Shown: positions 1 to 9,275, counted from the first letter of the stretch. The stretch: DNA of 64,000 nt from Cyclobacteriaceae bacterium (GCA_013141055.1 JABFRS010000001.1:3093319-3157318); one strand, 5' to 3'. Numbers and translations are program-made. The notes: generated by a model from the sequence alone, not told the origin.

Positions 1-1
1 G

Positions 2-190
2 TTCACCATGCACATCAAGGTGGTTGGCAAGACTATTACCGTCTCTGTGAATGATAAGGTAATTAATACATATACTGAAGGAGATACAGATAAGTCGAAG
101 TTCCGCCGCGGTACGATTGCGTTGCAGGGACATGATCCCAAGAGTATTGTTTATTACAAAGATGTAATGATTAAGGCGTTGCCGGATTAG
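2..190 (+). CDS. C-terminal end of a DUF1080 (3-keto-disaccharide hydrolase-like) protein, cut by window edge
   Basis: Only the last ~62 codons lie in the window and the reading frame is open to the left edge, so the true start is outside. The visible part runs through a beta-rich stretch with VNDKVINTYTE, GTIALQGHD and IVYYKDVMIK. That is the usual ending of DUF1080 concanavalin-like domains (GxIaLQ.Hd..v.fknI.ik), found in secreted carbohydrate-active proteins of Bacteroidota. Family membership is inferred from this signature; substrate cannot be told from the fragment. Confidence 0.7.
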   Translation, partial: FTMHIKVVGKTITVSVNDKVINTYTEGDTDKSKFRRGTIALQGHDPKSIVYYKDVMIKALPD

Positions 191-198
191 TAAATTTA

Positions 199-942
199 TT
201 ACTCATCCTCCACGAACGCGGTTTCCATAACCTCTAATACTGCGAAGGCACAGCCGGCGGGATTCTTGCAGATACCGTCTTTCAGTGGTTTGCACTTCAC
301 AGCGATGAGGATGTTGGTAGTGTTTAATGGAATGTCAAACTCCGCGGAGTCTTTGTGAGTATCGTAACGATATTGTTGTTGTACACCACGCTTCTTCGGA
401 ACCTCTTTTCTTGATACCGGAAAAATGCTGGTATGCGTGTGAGTGACAGTAGTCATTTCCTTATCGAGGCATACGATCACCAGCGTTTGTTCATAATGGG
501 AAGCTTTGAATTTGTTTGCCGTGTCGGCAGACGCAGAGCTTGTTTCAACCGTCAGTTTGGAATTCTTTAAAGACGGTGTGAGTGAGGCATGATAATAACG
601 TGAGAAGTTCTGGTTAGCCCTGAACTGGAAATCTTTTAAGAACCGCAGATCGAGTTCGGGGTCTGCGTTTAAATCTCTTTTTAATATTCCCACCAGACGG
701 CTCCACATGGTTCCATCTTTTATCTCCTCTTTGTAAGGTTTGAATGCGTCGTTGATGACCTTCGCAATTCCGGTTGCCCTCGCATTTAGGACTGAGAACT
801 TCCTGGCGAAAGGACTTGTAGTTTGTGGAGTGTGGGTGAATCGGGGAGCCCGCTCATGCTTGCCGTATGCCTTACTGTTTACAATTACAGGATCACCGGG
901 TTGGCGGAGGTGCTTTATTTTATCTTCCTTTTTTGTGGCCAT
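199..942 (-). CDS. hypothetical protein, function unknown
   Basis: A 247-residue protein; the ATG at 942 is preferred over a GTG one codon earlier. There is no signal peptide or membrane segment. The N-terminus is basic (ATKKEDKIKHLR). The middle has RLVGILKRDLNADPELDLRFLKDFQF, and the C-terminal half is beta-like with three cysteines (CKPLKDGICKNPAGC) in a short stretch. It looks like the lineage-specific hypothetical proteins of Bacteroidota that occur in several genomic copies, but I do not recognise the family. It converges on the DUF1080 gene with an 8-bp gap. No function is proposed. Confidence 0.6.
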   Translation of the reverse strand: MATKKEDKIKHLRQPGDPVIVNSKAYGKHERAPRFTHTPQTTSPFARKFSVLNARATGIAKVINDAFKPYKEEIKDGTMWSRLVGILKRDLNADPELDLRFLKDFQFRANQNFSRYYHASLTPSLKNSKLTVETSSASADTANKFKASHYEQTLVIVCLDKEMTTVTHTHTSIFPVSRKEVPKKRGVQQQYRYDTHKDSAEFDIPLNTTNILIAVKCKPLKDGICKNPAGCAFAVLEVMETAFVEDE

Positions 943-1264
943 CACGCAGATTTTTTACGTAATTGAAGAAGTATCTCAAAATACTGGAAAAGCCTGAATC
1001 TGTCAAGTATTCGGCACCTTTCCCGTTCGAAAATCTCTACCCTTATGGAGACATTATGGAGACCTTATCGAGACCTTATGGAGACCTTAACGAGACTTTT
1101 CCCGGATAATCCTCTGATCACCTCCCTATCTCCCTCTTATGTCTCTCGGATGTTCCGGCATGTCTGCCCGGAGTCATGACCTCGTAGTATGCTTGTCGGT
1201 CCGGATGATGTTCGGATGCTTTCCCTTCGCTCTTTAATATTATCTTGAAGCCTTAACCTGATCC
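943..1264. other. 322-bp intergenic region between divergent genes, holding an 11-bp tandem repeat
   Basis: This gap separates the divergent unknown gene (minus) and the sensor kinase (plus), so it must hold both promoters. The only clear structure is the tandem repeat at 1043-1097. The part from 1100 to 1250 is rich in CTC/TCC and GGATG words (TCGGATG, TCCGGATGATG, TTCGGATG) without a clean repeat. No convincing small gene was seen. Confidence 0.6.
1043..1097. repeat. five tandem 11-bp repeats, consensus TTATGGAGACC
   Basis: Five consecutive 11-mers: TTATGGAGACA, TTATGGAGACC, TTATCGAGACC, TTATGGAGACC and TTAACGAGACT. The period is close to one helical turn, so every copy would present the same face of the DNA. 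The array sits in the shared upstream region of a divergent pair. Confidence 0.9.
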
Positions 1265-4200
1265 TTGGCCTCAAAGTTTACCTCTGCACTCTATTATACA
1301 GTGTCCCTGGCACTTATATCTATCTGCGCTATTTCTCCCACGCTTGCACAAAACAGTCCGGTCGAGTTCAAACGCTGGACGGTTGACGAAGGATTGCCGC
1401 AAAATTCAATAGGGAAAATTATTCAAACAAGGGACGGGTACATCTGGTTGCCAACACAGGGCGGGTTAGCCCGGTTTGATGGAGTCCAATTCGAAAACTT
1501 TGACGTCAACCGTGAACCCGAACTAGGGAGCAATCGCACCTCTGTTCTTTGCGAAACGAAGGATGGTCGCCTTCTTCTTGGCAATATTGGTGGAGGATTG
1601 GTTGTTTATGAAAATCACAGGTTCAAAAACATTTCTGATCAATTGGGTATCACCAATCAAACAGTGAACCTGATCACAACGGACAGCCAAAACAGAGTCT
1701 GGGTCCTCACGGAAAAATCCGGCATCGTGGTGCTGGATGGTAAGACGTTGCTCCCGCTTGATGAGTATAAACCTTTACAAAAGGTTATCGCTCAAAACAT
1801 CTATGAAACTCCTTCAGGCGAGATGATCCTGGAACATGGCCCAAACACCCGTGTCTGGAAAGATGGAAAACTCGACGATCTCTCACAACACTTTTATGCA
1901 ACGCTTCATAATAGTTATAAACCTGAACCCGATATTCTGTTCACGTCTACATACACAAGCGACAACAACACGCTTTGGATCGCCAGTCCCACAATATTGT
2001 ATAAAATACAGGATCATCGTCTGGTTAAAGAATACCCGATCGATGAAGAGTATAGAAAAGGAAAATACGTTCTGGGAATATTCAGCATTAAGACCAATCA
2101 ATTGCTGTTTACCTTCAACAACAGTGATCGTCTTGTTACGTTCGAAATGACTACAGAAGAATTTGCCAATGTTGATCTCGATCTTCAATGTCCCGGAACA
2201 AGAATAAAGCACGTCTTCAAAGACAGGGAACAGAATATCTGGTACACTACCTCAACCTGCGGACTGATACGCGAGAATAGATTCCGTCCGAAATATGTCG
2301 ATGCAGATCCTGCGATCCTCAATCACAACATTTATCCCGTGATGAAGGACAGCAAGGGAAGATTTATTATCGGAACACATCAAACGGGGATGGTTGTAAT
2401 TGAAAACGGTAAGTCCGTTGATGTTCCTATTAAGCATGCGCTTCCGTCTTCCAGTTATCCGTATTCCATTGTTGAATTTGATAAAGATGAATTCTACATG
2501 ACGTGTAATGGCGATACCAATGTCACTCAATTCAAACGGGGTAAAGTAACGAGCATGGATATCCCGGGTTACAAGAGCATTAGTTTAAGGCCGTTGTACA
2601 AAACCCGATCCAATGAATTGCTGCTTGGCACTGGCACCGGAATCTTCTTCCTTCATGAGAATGAATTTGTAAGACATCCATTGAATGATCTGACCAATGG
2701 AATACTCATCACTTCATTCTTTGAAGACTCAAAAAGTAATTTATGGCTGCTCTCCGATAAGAATCTGTTTGCCTACAACCAGGAAACAAAAGAGTTCAAA
2801 AAGTTCAGCTCACCCCAAAACTTCAAGACCCAATACTTACGGGGAGTCTGTGAAGACAAGGAGGGGAGGATCTATTTTGGTTCTTACGGATATGGTTTGC
2901 TGATGTTTGATGGTTCACGTTTTTATGAACTCACCATGAACAACGGCCTGCTGGAAAACGTCATCTCAAACATTACAGATGATGGCAATGGCAATCTTTG
3001 GTTAACGGGCAATAACGGTTTGACGAAACTTAGAAAACAAAACTTAAATGCATTTCTCGAAAAGAAAGAACCCCGCCTAACACCGACACTCTTTGACCGC
3101 TCAGATGGCTTGCGGAGTGCCGAGTTCAACGGAGGGATCCAGCAATCAAAGTGTGAGATAGGAGATAACGTCTATTTGTTTCCAACCATGGATGGATGTG
3201 TCCGGATAGATTTCAATGCTATTCCGGATAATCTTCTTCCTCCGCCGGTCATCATAGAGTCGATTCAGACAGAAGATTCAACCTATCTGGCACTGGCAAA
3301 CAACTCCATTCCTTATAGTGCAGGCAGAACACAGTTCACTTTTACTGCGTTGAGTTTCTCATCCCCGAAGGATGTCAAATTCAAATACAAGCTTGAGGGT
3401 TATGATGAAGGCTGGAAAGATGCGGGCACAGAACGTAAAACGAGCTATACAAAGATATCTCCCGGTGATTATACATTTCGTGTGATCGCCTGTAACAATG
3501 ATGGTGTCTGGAATGATACCGGGGCATCCATCGCAGTAGCAATTGTTCCACCATATTATATGACGTGGTGGTTCCGGACCCTCAGTGTTCTGATCGTTGC
3601 CTTTGGGCTGTCGGTTGTTGTGCTTCTTATTGACAGAGGTTTGAAAAGAAAAGAGAATGAGAAGCTGAAGTCACAGCAAAAGCAGGAGATGAAGTCGATC
3701 GTCGCTACGGAAGAGCGTGAGCGCAAACGTATTGCCGCTGATCTCCACGACAGTGTCGGGCAGCTATTGACAAACGTCAAGCTCAACGTGGGTACGCTGA
3801 GTGAAAGACAAAGTATTTCCAGTCAGGATAAATTACTGTTTGATAACTCAAAGAACTCTCTGCAAGAGATCACCATGGAGTTAAGGAACATTTCCTATAA
3901 CCTGCACCCGCCATCGTTAGTGCAGTTCGGACTTGTCAGCGCTATTGAAGAAGAGATCAAGAATATCAAGCTCATCAGGAATATCGATGTGGAGTTTATC
4001 AATGATACATCGGATGCCCGGTTTGATGCGGAGACAGAACTGGCGTTGTACAGGATCTTTCAAGAGGTTGTTAATAATGTCATGAAACATTCCGGTGCCA
4101 CGGAACTGTCGGTTCAGCTCATGCAGCATGAGTCTATGCTGCAGATTGTGGTGGAGGACAATGGAAAGGGTTTTATGATGGAGGAAGGTCTCGCGAAGAA

Positions 4201-4321
4201 AAGCAGCAACGGTTTGAAAAACCTCCACTCGCGTGTATTGATGCTGGATGGAAAAATTTCTTTTGATTCAATGCCTGGCAGAGGAACCACGGTGATAATA
4301 GAATTACCTTTGAAAGGATAA
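1265..4321 (+). CDS. beta-propeller (Reg_prop/Y_Y_Y) ligand-sensing histidine kinase, NarX/HisKA_3 type
   Basis: A 1018-residue membrane sensor kinase. The start is a TTG; an in-frame TGA lies 6 bp upstream, so no longer start exists. Residues 1-29 form a signal peptide ending in LAQ. Residues ~30-690 hold repeated propeller blades with the two-component propeller signature (GYIWLPTQGGLARFDG, GRLLLGN, NLWLTGNNGLTKL). A Y_Y_Y domain follows at ~690-770 (FKYKLEGYDEGW). One membrane helix lies at ~770-792. The cytoplasmic part has a HisKA_3 box with H828 (RIAADLHDSVGQLL) and an HATPase domain (ELALYRIFQEVVNN, DNGKGF, GLKNLHSRV). It therefore senses a periplasmic signal and phosphorylates a NarL-type regulator. 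The stop codon overlaps the regulator start (TAATG), so the two are translationally coupled. The ligand is unknown. Confidence 0.93.
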   Translation: MASKFTSALYYTVSLALISICAISPTLAQNSPVEFKRWTVDEGLPQNSIGKIIQTRDGYIWLPTQGGLARFDGVQFENFDVNREPELGSNRTSVLCETKDGRLLLGNIGGGLVVYENHRFKNISDQLGITNQTVNLITTDSQNRVWVLTEKSGIVVLDGKTLLPLDEYKPLQKVIAQNIYETPSGEMILEHGPNTRVWKDGKLDDLSQHFYATLHNSYKPEPDILFTSTYTSDNNTLWIASPTILYKIQDHRLVKEYPIDEEYRKGKYVLGIFSIKTNQLLFTFNNSDRLVTFEMTTEEFANVDLDLQCPGTRIKHVFKDREQNIWYTTSTCGLIRENRFRPKYVDADPAILNHNIYPVMKDSKGRFIIGTHQTGMVVIENGKSVDVPIKHALPSSSYPYSIVEFDKDEFYMTCNGDTNVTQFKRGKVTSMDIPGYKSISLRPLYKTRSNELLLGTGTGIFFLHENEFVRHPLNDLTNGILITSFFEDSKSNLWLLSDKNLFAYNQETKEFKKFSSPQNFKTQYLRGVCEDKEGRIYFGSYGYGLLMFDGSRFYELTMNNGLLENVISNITDDGNGNLWLTGNNGLTKLRKQNLNAFLEKKEPRLTPTLFDRSDGLRSAEFNGGIQQSKCEIGDNVYLFPTMDGCVRIDFNAIPDNLLPPPVIIESIQTEDSTYLALANNSIPYSAGRTQFTFTALSFSSPKDVKFKYKLEGYDEGWKDAGTERKTSYTKISPGDYTFRVIACNNDGVWNDTGASIAVAIVPPYYMTWWFRTLSVLIVAFGLSVVVLLIDRGLKRKENEKLKSQQKQEMKSIVATEERERKRIAADLHDSVGQLLTNVKLNVGTLSERQSISSQDKLLFDNSKNSLQEITMELRNISYNLHPPSLVQFGLVSAIEEEIKNIKLIRNIDVEFINDTSDARFDAETELALYRIFQEVVNNVMKHSGATELSVQLMQHESMLQIVVEDNGKGFMMEEGLAKKSSNGLKNLHSRVLMLDGKISFDSMPGRGTTVIIELPLKG

Positions 4322-4950
4322 TGGAACGTATTCGCCTCCTCATTGCTGACGATCACAAAGTATTGCTGGAAGGATTGCACCGGATGCTGAGCGATGTTTC
4401 AGACATTGACATCGTAGATCTGGCACATGACGGCGATGAGGTACTCTCAAAAATAAAAACACATCCTGCAGACATCGTCATGATGGACATACAGATGCCC
4501 AACAAAGATGGGTTTCAAACAACCATTGAGTTGAGTCGTGATTTCCCTGATGTGAAAATTCTGATCCTGACCATGCACAGCGAGAAGGTCTATATCGAGA
4601 AGATGTATCAGCTGGGTGTGATGGGATATATCTTAAAGAGCAGCGGCAAGGATGAGATCCTGGATGCGATCCGCAAGATTGCTTCGGGACAGAAATTCTT
4701 TTCCGACAGCGTTACGCTTGCGATGCTGGAGAACAAAAAGACACATGTGCATGGCTCCGATTCACCGTTGACAAAACGGGAGATGGAAATACTGGATCTG
4801 ATTGCTGACGGTGACAGCAATCCCGCCATTGCGACAAAACTTTTTCTGAGTGTGGATACGATCAAGACGCATAGGAAAAACCTGATGAAGAAGTTGAAGA
4901 TCAATAATACGGCGGGGTTGGTGAAGTATGCGATGGCCCTGAAGCATTAG
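4321..4950 (+). CDS. NarL/FixJ-family response regulator
   Basis: A 209-residue two-domain regulator. The receiver domain at 1-120 has acidic residues D10/D11, phospho-acceptor D56 (VMMDIQMPNKDG) and the conserved lysine region (YILKSSGK). The LuxR-type helix-turn-helix occupies ~145-209 (LTKREMEILDLIADG, IATKLFLSVDTIKTHRKNL). Its ATG shares a base with the stop of the upstream propeller kinase, making it the cognate output. Targets are not visible; a nearby secreted or uptake gene would be typical. Confidence 0.95.
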   Translation: MERIRLLIADDHKVLLEGLHRMLSDVSDIDIVDLAHDGDEVLSKIKTHPADIVMMDIQMPNKDGFQTTIELSRDFPDVKILILTMHSEKVYIEKMYQLGVMGYILKSSGKDEILDAIRKIASGQKFFSDSVTLAMLENKKTHVHGSDSPLTKREMEILDLIADGDSNPAIATKLFLSVDTIKTHRKNLMKKLKINNTAGLVKYAMALKH

Positions 4951-4963
4951 GGCTACGCGGTGC

Positions 4964-5150
4964 ACAGCTTACATAGCCCACGGTTTTAACCGTGGGAATG
5001 ATGATCGGATATTCCCACCAACCATTTTAATGGTTTGCAGACAATTGCATGAGAAAAACCATTGAAATGGTTATATGCATTGACATCAAATTGCAACCCA
5101 CGGTTAAAATCGTAGGCTCACTCTGCCTTACGTTGATGTTATCACCAACC
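4964..5150. repeat. dispersed palindromic repeat element, copy A (MITE/REP-like)
   Basis: About 187 bp nearly identical to 8999-9189. The core (4975-5118) is bounded by inverted ends. The left end contains CCCACGGTTTTAACCGTGGG (9-bp stem). The right end is a degenerate inverted copy. Two small hairpins lie between (AACCATT-TT-AATGGTT and AACCATT-GA-AATGGTT). There is no coding capacity. The form resembles REP-like elements moved in trans by a Y1/RAYT transposase; the transposase is not in this window, so the mechanism is inferred. Confidence 0.85.
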
Positions 5151-5184
5151 ATCTAATATGAACCTAACCATGTATCCTTAATGC

Positions 5185-5937
5185 CTACATGACAAATTCA
5201 TTATACGCATTTGTATAATTGTTCAATGATGGTCTGAAAAATCCTTTTTTGGGATTGTTGATATCGAGAATAACCATCACCATTATAGAGGTCATAATGA
5301 CGAATACAATGGGTGCCAGGTAATGATCGTTTTCATTAAATCCATTGGAAAATCCCACCAGCACGCCGACCAGCAATGAGCAGATGGTGATCATTGCTAT
5401 TAAGATCCACGGCATTCGTTCAATGGCCCCGTATTCAATCCTGTAATGCAATGCAGTGGCATTGTTAACGCCGACCATTATGGCTTTAATATCACTCTTT
5501 AGCTGCGGATCTTTGTCATGCATGGACAATAGTGAGAGCCAAAGATTTTTATACAACCTGTTGGATGATACTATAAGGGTATCTTCTTCAAAAGCATTTG
5601 ATCTGTCTTCAAAGACTTTCTCTTCTAATATCTGGAGGACGAAGGACTGAACGGTATCACGCACCGGAACTGAAACAAAGCTTGCGTCACGATAGAGAGT
5701 GGAGAGTGCATCGACGTGCTCATGGATCAGGTTGAGCCGGTCTTTGCTTGCATTACCAGACAACAGCAGTGTGAACGACAGTATAAGACCGAACAGGGAA
5801 ATGATGGATGTCTCAACGCCACTCGCCTTCCAGTTTCTTTTTTGAAGGAAATATTTATTTCGTGCAATCCTGTAGCCAATGTAGACAGCAGTACTCAGAG
5901 CCGTGACATAGCATATGGCAAATAACGTAAGGTTCAT
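5185..5937 (-). CDS. DUF4239-like integral membrane protein
   Basis: A 250-residue protein with membrane segments near residues 2-22, 44-62 (SIISLFGLILSFTLLLSG), ~180-200 (PWILIAMITICSLLVGVLVGF) and ~208-226 (APIVFVIMTSIMVMVIL). The pattern GLxLSFTLLLSGNASKDR followed by a soluble helical part and a closing pair of helices, the last followed by a short DxNxPxxGFF motif, is typical of the DUF4239 (bestrophin-like) family. Biochemical function is not established for the family. It stands alone, convergent with the regulator upstream. Confidence 0.7.
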   Translation of the reverse strand: MNLTLFAICYVTALSTAVYIGYRIARNKYFLQKRNWKASGVETSIISLFGLILSFTLLLSGNASKDRLNLIHEHVDALSTLYRDASFVSVPVRDTVQSFVLQILEEKVFEDRSNAFEEDTLIVSSNRLYKNLWLSLLSMHDKDPQLKSDIKAIMVGVNNATALHYRIEYGAIERMPWILIAMITICSLLVGVLVGFSNGFNENDHYLAPIVFVIMTSIMVMVILDINNPKKGFFRPSLNNYTNAYNEFVM

Positions 5938-6163
5938 TTATTTATTGATTCATTGAATCCCTGAATATTCAAGCAAATCCAAATTCAATCGTTGGTATTG
6001 GTATGGATTGGCTCATCACTATTTCCATCTCAAATTTAAGAAAAAGATATTCTGGCGTACTATATTTGAAGCATGGCAAGTTTTAAGTGACATCGAAATC
6101 GTGATATTCCGGACATCCGTTTCGGCCGGGTTGAATAATATAGAATAATTAAATACACAAAAC

Positions 6164-6886
6164 GTGAAAACAATCAGAGCTCTTTTCATCTCCTTGTTGA
6201 TGTTGGTATTCGTAACTGATTTATTTGCTCAGGACGAATCTTCATTTGGTGGTTTTCTTGCATCACCCGTTGGAGATTTCAAATCCACGAATCGCAGCAG
6301 CGGAGGATTTGCAAAACCTGGTGGAGGAATTGTGTTTGATTCGAAATATACCAGCGGACTTCTTCCTGCCAACTGGCATTTCTATTTTCATTCAACGTAC
6401 CAATGGAATGACATGGATACAGAGGCATTGGGAAAAGCTTTTACCGAGGCGCTTGGCTACAGAACAGAAGTTTCCGACAGTAAATTTTCACCTATTCTCA
6501 CGACGGTAGGACCCGCGTATGACTTCCGGCTCTCGAAGAACATTGTTTTTGAATTAAAGGCCGGTATCGGAATCATGTTCAATAATACAAAGGCCTTTAC
6601 AGTGAAAGTGTACGACGAAAATAACAGCGTCATTGTCGATCAGCTAATCAACTTTGATAATAAACTGGCGTTTGCTTACAATGGAGGAGCTGAGATCAAA
6701 TTCGAGATTGTCAAGAATCAATTCGCGATAACTTTATTTTCCGACTATACTTTTGCGAAACAAACAACAAAGATCAGTTCATCTGTTGGGTCGACCACCA
6801 GTCTGGTGGACTCTTTTCAAAAACTGGAATATTTAAATACAGGAATAAAATTCGTCCTTGTTAATAAAACCGTTGCTCCCAAATAG
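6164..6886 (+). CDS. secreted outer-membrane beta-barrel-like protein, function unknown
   Basis: A 240-residue protein with a GTG start, a signal peptide (residues 1-23, ending LFAQ) and alternating hydrophobic/polar strands typical of small outer-membrane barrels (WHFYFHSTYQWND, AFAYNGGAEIKFEIV, FAITLFSDYTF, LNTGIKFVLVN). It lies 44 bp upstream of the predicted phospholipase/nuclease gene on the same strand and may be co-transcribed with it. The family is not recognised; the barrel call is from strand periodicity only. Confidence 0.6.
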   Translation: MKTIRALFISLLMLVFVTDLFAQDESSFGGFLASPVGDFKSTNRSSGGFAKPGGGIVFDSKYTSGLLPANWHFYFHSTYQWNDMDTEALGKAFTEALGYRTEVSDSKFSPILTTVGPAYDFRLSKNIVFELKAGIGIMFNNTKAFTVKVYDENNSVIVDQLINFDNKLAFAYNGGAEIKFEIVKNQFAITLFSDYTFAKQTTKISSSVGSTTSLVDSFQKLEYLNTGIKFVLVNKTVAPK

Positions 6887-6930
6887 AGGATGCACCTAAG
6901 ATCTATATCCCTTCCGTATCCTGAATAAAA

Positions 6931-8847
6931 ATGAGGTGGAAAATTTTTTTATCACTTTTTCTAACGCTTATCATCCAGGAAGCACATGGGTGGATTTATT
7001 CTGAACACCGACGAGCATTTATTCATGCAATTCAGCGATTGAACGAACAGCGAAAGGCCGGCCTTGACAACCTTTGGCATGAAGCAACCGACCTGTATAA
7101 AGAGCGATTGTCCCGAAATGTAATAGAGCCAGATCAAAATTCAGTAATAACGAAACTCGATTATGCATCATGGGCAGCTATTGCCGGTGATCATAGCTGT
7201 TCGCCCGCAGATCTTCTCACGACAGTGCTTCATAATGACTGGATATTATCAGTAGCAAAGATTGCTGCGGAAACGGAAGATGATATAAAACAGTCGCGCT
7301 CTTCGGCTAATCACAATAACATTATACATAAATCAGATATCCGGCTTCAGCGGGCTGATCGGGAATATGCATCGCGAGCGGGGTCCAACAATGCACATTT
7401 TCTGATAGCACGTTATAATGAACGGATCACCAGTGCTGAATATCTTGCTGCCAGTCTTCGTGATAGTACCGAAATAAATGCGCTCTCTATTTATTGGTGG
7501 TTTCACTCCAGTGCACTTTATAAGGCTCAACGGTATCGTTCCGAACATCTGAGCAAAGAACAAAACGCTCAGCTCATCCTTGGGGCACTCGCCGACGAAG
7601 CGTTTGCAATACACTTTCTCGAAGATATTTTCTCATCCGGTCATTTTGCCGGCACCTGGGGAGAGACAGCGATAAGGAAGGGAACACACGATTATTATTG
7701 CGAGCATGGATTGGAATCTATGACATGGGACGGACATCGAAAGGTATTCATGGGTGATGGATACATGCGTGACGAAGATATTGCTTTAGTGTCCCGGGCC
7801 GTGACGTCAAGTCTCGAGCAGTTTCTCGATGTAATTCTATCAAACGCTACCGTTGAATATTCCAATGACATTCTTTGTCACAACAACGGTCCGGATTCTA
7901 CCAACATTTGCAATGCGTCACTGGCATCGCACCGACCTGTGAAAAATGGGGTAAAATCATCTTCACAGATGTTCGGATCTATCGAAGAAATTTTCAGGAC
8001 CACGCCGGTTCCCGGACTGGCGACGGGACTCGGAGAACTTCCAAGGTTCCGTGCGGAGATAGGACCATTTATCGGCGTTGCTGCTGCTGGCAACATTTCA
8101 AGAATTTCGAGTGGTTTCGGAGCCATTCAGAATGACAAAGGCTTTGTCGGAGGATTGGATTTTAACATTACAGCCGGGTTGGGATTAGATGGAGTATTGA
8201 ATGAAGCAGGTGACGGACTTTTCTTTGTTCAATTAGGAATGCGTCAGGATGCTTCTTCCACCAGTCTATATAGTCCGCTGGATGTAAAAATTCCGCCCGG
8301 CTCTTTGACATCTGCAATTCCGGGACGAGGTGCAATAAATATCCGATTGCGAATGCCGTTTTGGTTAATTCCAGGTGATCTGTTATTGGCGGCGCCAGTA
8401 TTATTGATTGTTTCACCCCGTTCGTTGGAAAGGATGGGAGTGACGGCAGTAAATGGAGGACTCATTCCCTGGCAGCTTGGCGTACGTACTCCTGTCGGTC
8501 GATTCCAATTCATAGCAGGAAGAGAAGTAGGGATCTCATTTTATGGACAAGGTTGGATTGATCCGGATGCTCTGCTGATACCAACGGAAGATTTTACCTC
8601 CGTTTATATTGTAAGCTATACCTCCACCAAATTTGATTTTCCATTATTGGAATACCGTCCAATACGAACCTTTACACGCACCCAGAGTACAAGCGTTCTT
8701 GTTCAGCTTTCAACTGGTTTTGATGTGCCTTCAAACGTAAAGTCCCTTGATCCATCCAATCTGGCAATACCTTCCATGCAAACTGTTCATTACGTTTCAC
8801 TTCGCTTGATCTTCGAATGGAGAAAGTACATTCGGAGTAAATTGTAG
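6931..8847 (+). CDS. predicted secreted zinc-dependent phospholipase C/P1-nuclease-fold enzyme with barrel-like C-terminal half
   Basis: A 638-residue protein. Signal peptidase cleavage after AHG (residue 20) would leave Trp21 as the new N-terminus, with His26 five residues on. In S1/P1 nucleases the mature N-terminal Trp and a His at +5 bind zinc. Asp77 and His88 (LDYASWAAIAGDHS) fit the next ligands. H228-x3-D232-x5-H238 (HFLEDIFSSGH) reproduces the P1 spacing exactly, and H253 (KGTHDYYCEHG) follows. From ~370 to the end the sequence changes to long amphipathic strands with a barrel-like ending (VSLRLIFEWRKY). The enzymatic fold is inferred from motif spacing; whether it cleaves phospholipid or nucleic acid is open. 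Confidence 0.65.
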   Translation: MRWKIFLSLFLTLIIQEAHGWIYSEHRRAFIHAIQRLNEQRKAGLDNLWHEATDLYKERLSRNVIEPDQNSVITKLDYASWAAIAGDHSCSPADLLTTVLHNDWILSVAKIAAETEDDIKQSRSSANHNNIIHKSDIRLQRADREYASRAGSNNAHFLIARYNERITSAEYLAASLRDSTEINALSIYWWFHSSALYKAQRYRSEHLSKEQNAQLILGALADEAFAIHFLEDIFSSGHFAGTWGETAIRKGTHDYYCEHGLESMTWDGHRKVFMGDGYMRDEDIALVSRAVTSSLEQFLDVILSNATVEYSNDILCHNNGPDSTNICNASLASHRPVKNGVKSSSQMFGSIEEIFRTTPVPGLATGLGELPRFRAEIGPFIGVAAAGNISRISSGFGAIQNDKGFVGGLDFNITAGLGLDGVLNEAGDGLFFVQLGMRQDASSTSLYSPLDVKIPPGSLTSAIPGRGAINIRLRMPFWLIPGDLLLAAPVLLIVSPRSLERMGVTAVNGGLIPWQLGVRTPVGRFQFIAGREVGISFYGQGWIDPDALLIPTEDFTSVYIVSYTSTKFDFPLLEYRPIRTFTRTQSTSVLVQLSTGFDVPSNVKSLDPSNLAIPSMQTVHYVSLRLIFEWRKYIRSKL

Positions 8848-8944
8848 AAAGGATTTGCCTTAGGTTGGTGTTATCAACAACCTAATAAACCAAGAAAACT
8901 TAGACGGGAACAATGGCCACCATATTGCACTAGGCTATATGGTG

Positions 8945-8978
8945 TGCCCTGTAGCCGAAGTGCTGCAGGGCCACGGAT
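8945..8978. repeat. 34-bp hairpin repeat unit, copy 1
   Basis: Identical over 34 bp to 9242-9275. It forms a hairpin with arms GCCCTG and CAGGGC around TAGCCGAAGTGCTG, followed by CACGGAT. Each copy is preceded by another hairpin (CCATAT...ATATGG here, CCACATA...TATGTGG in copy 2), so the repeated module is larger than the identical core. Confidence 0.85.
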
Positions 8979-8998
8979 GATCAGCTACGCTGATGGGT

Positions 8999-9189
8999 AC
9001 AGCTTACATAGCCCACGGTTTTAACCGTGGGAATGATGATCGGATATTCCCACCAACCATTTTAATGGTTTGCAGACAATTGCATGAGAAAAACCATTGA
9101 AATGGTTATATGCGTTGACATCAAATTGCAACCCACGGTTAAAACCATGGGCTGTTTCACTCTGCCTTACGGTGATGTTGTCACCAACC
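8999..9189. repeat. dispersed palindromic repeat element, copy B
   Basis: Second copy of the element at 4964-5150, with only scattered differences and a slightly better inverted right end (9132-9153 against the left end 9010-9031). Both copies lie just beyond the 3' end of a plus-strand gene, a usual place for REP-like elements. Confidence 0.85.
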
Positions 9190-9241
9190 TTTTAGACTAC
9201 AAGTTATTACTGGAACCACATAGCATGATAGTTATGTGGCC

Positions 9242-9275
9242 TGCCCTGTAGCCGAAGTGCTGCAGGGCCACGGAT
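9242..9275. repeat. 34-bp hairpin repeat unit, copy 2
   Basis: Exact copy of 8945-8978; see that entry for structure. The two copies flank element copy B in direct orientation, about 297 bp apart. Confidence 0.85.

Noticed and set aside
740-997. 85-codon plus-strand frame at the start of the unknown gene at 199-942
   Set aside because: It overlaps the minus-strand gene for most of its length, and its sequence is unlike a natural protein; the minus-strand frame is longer and better composed.
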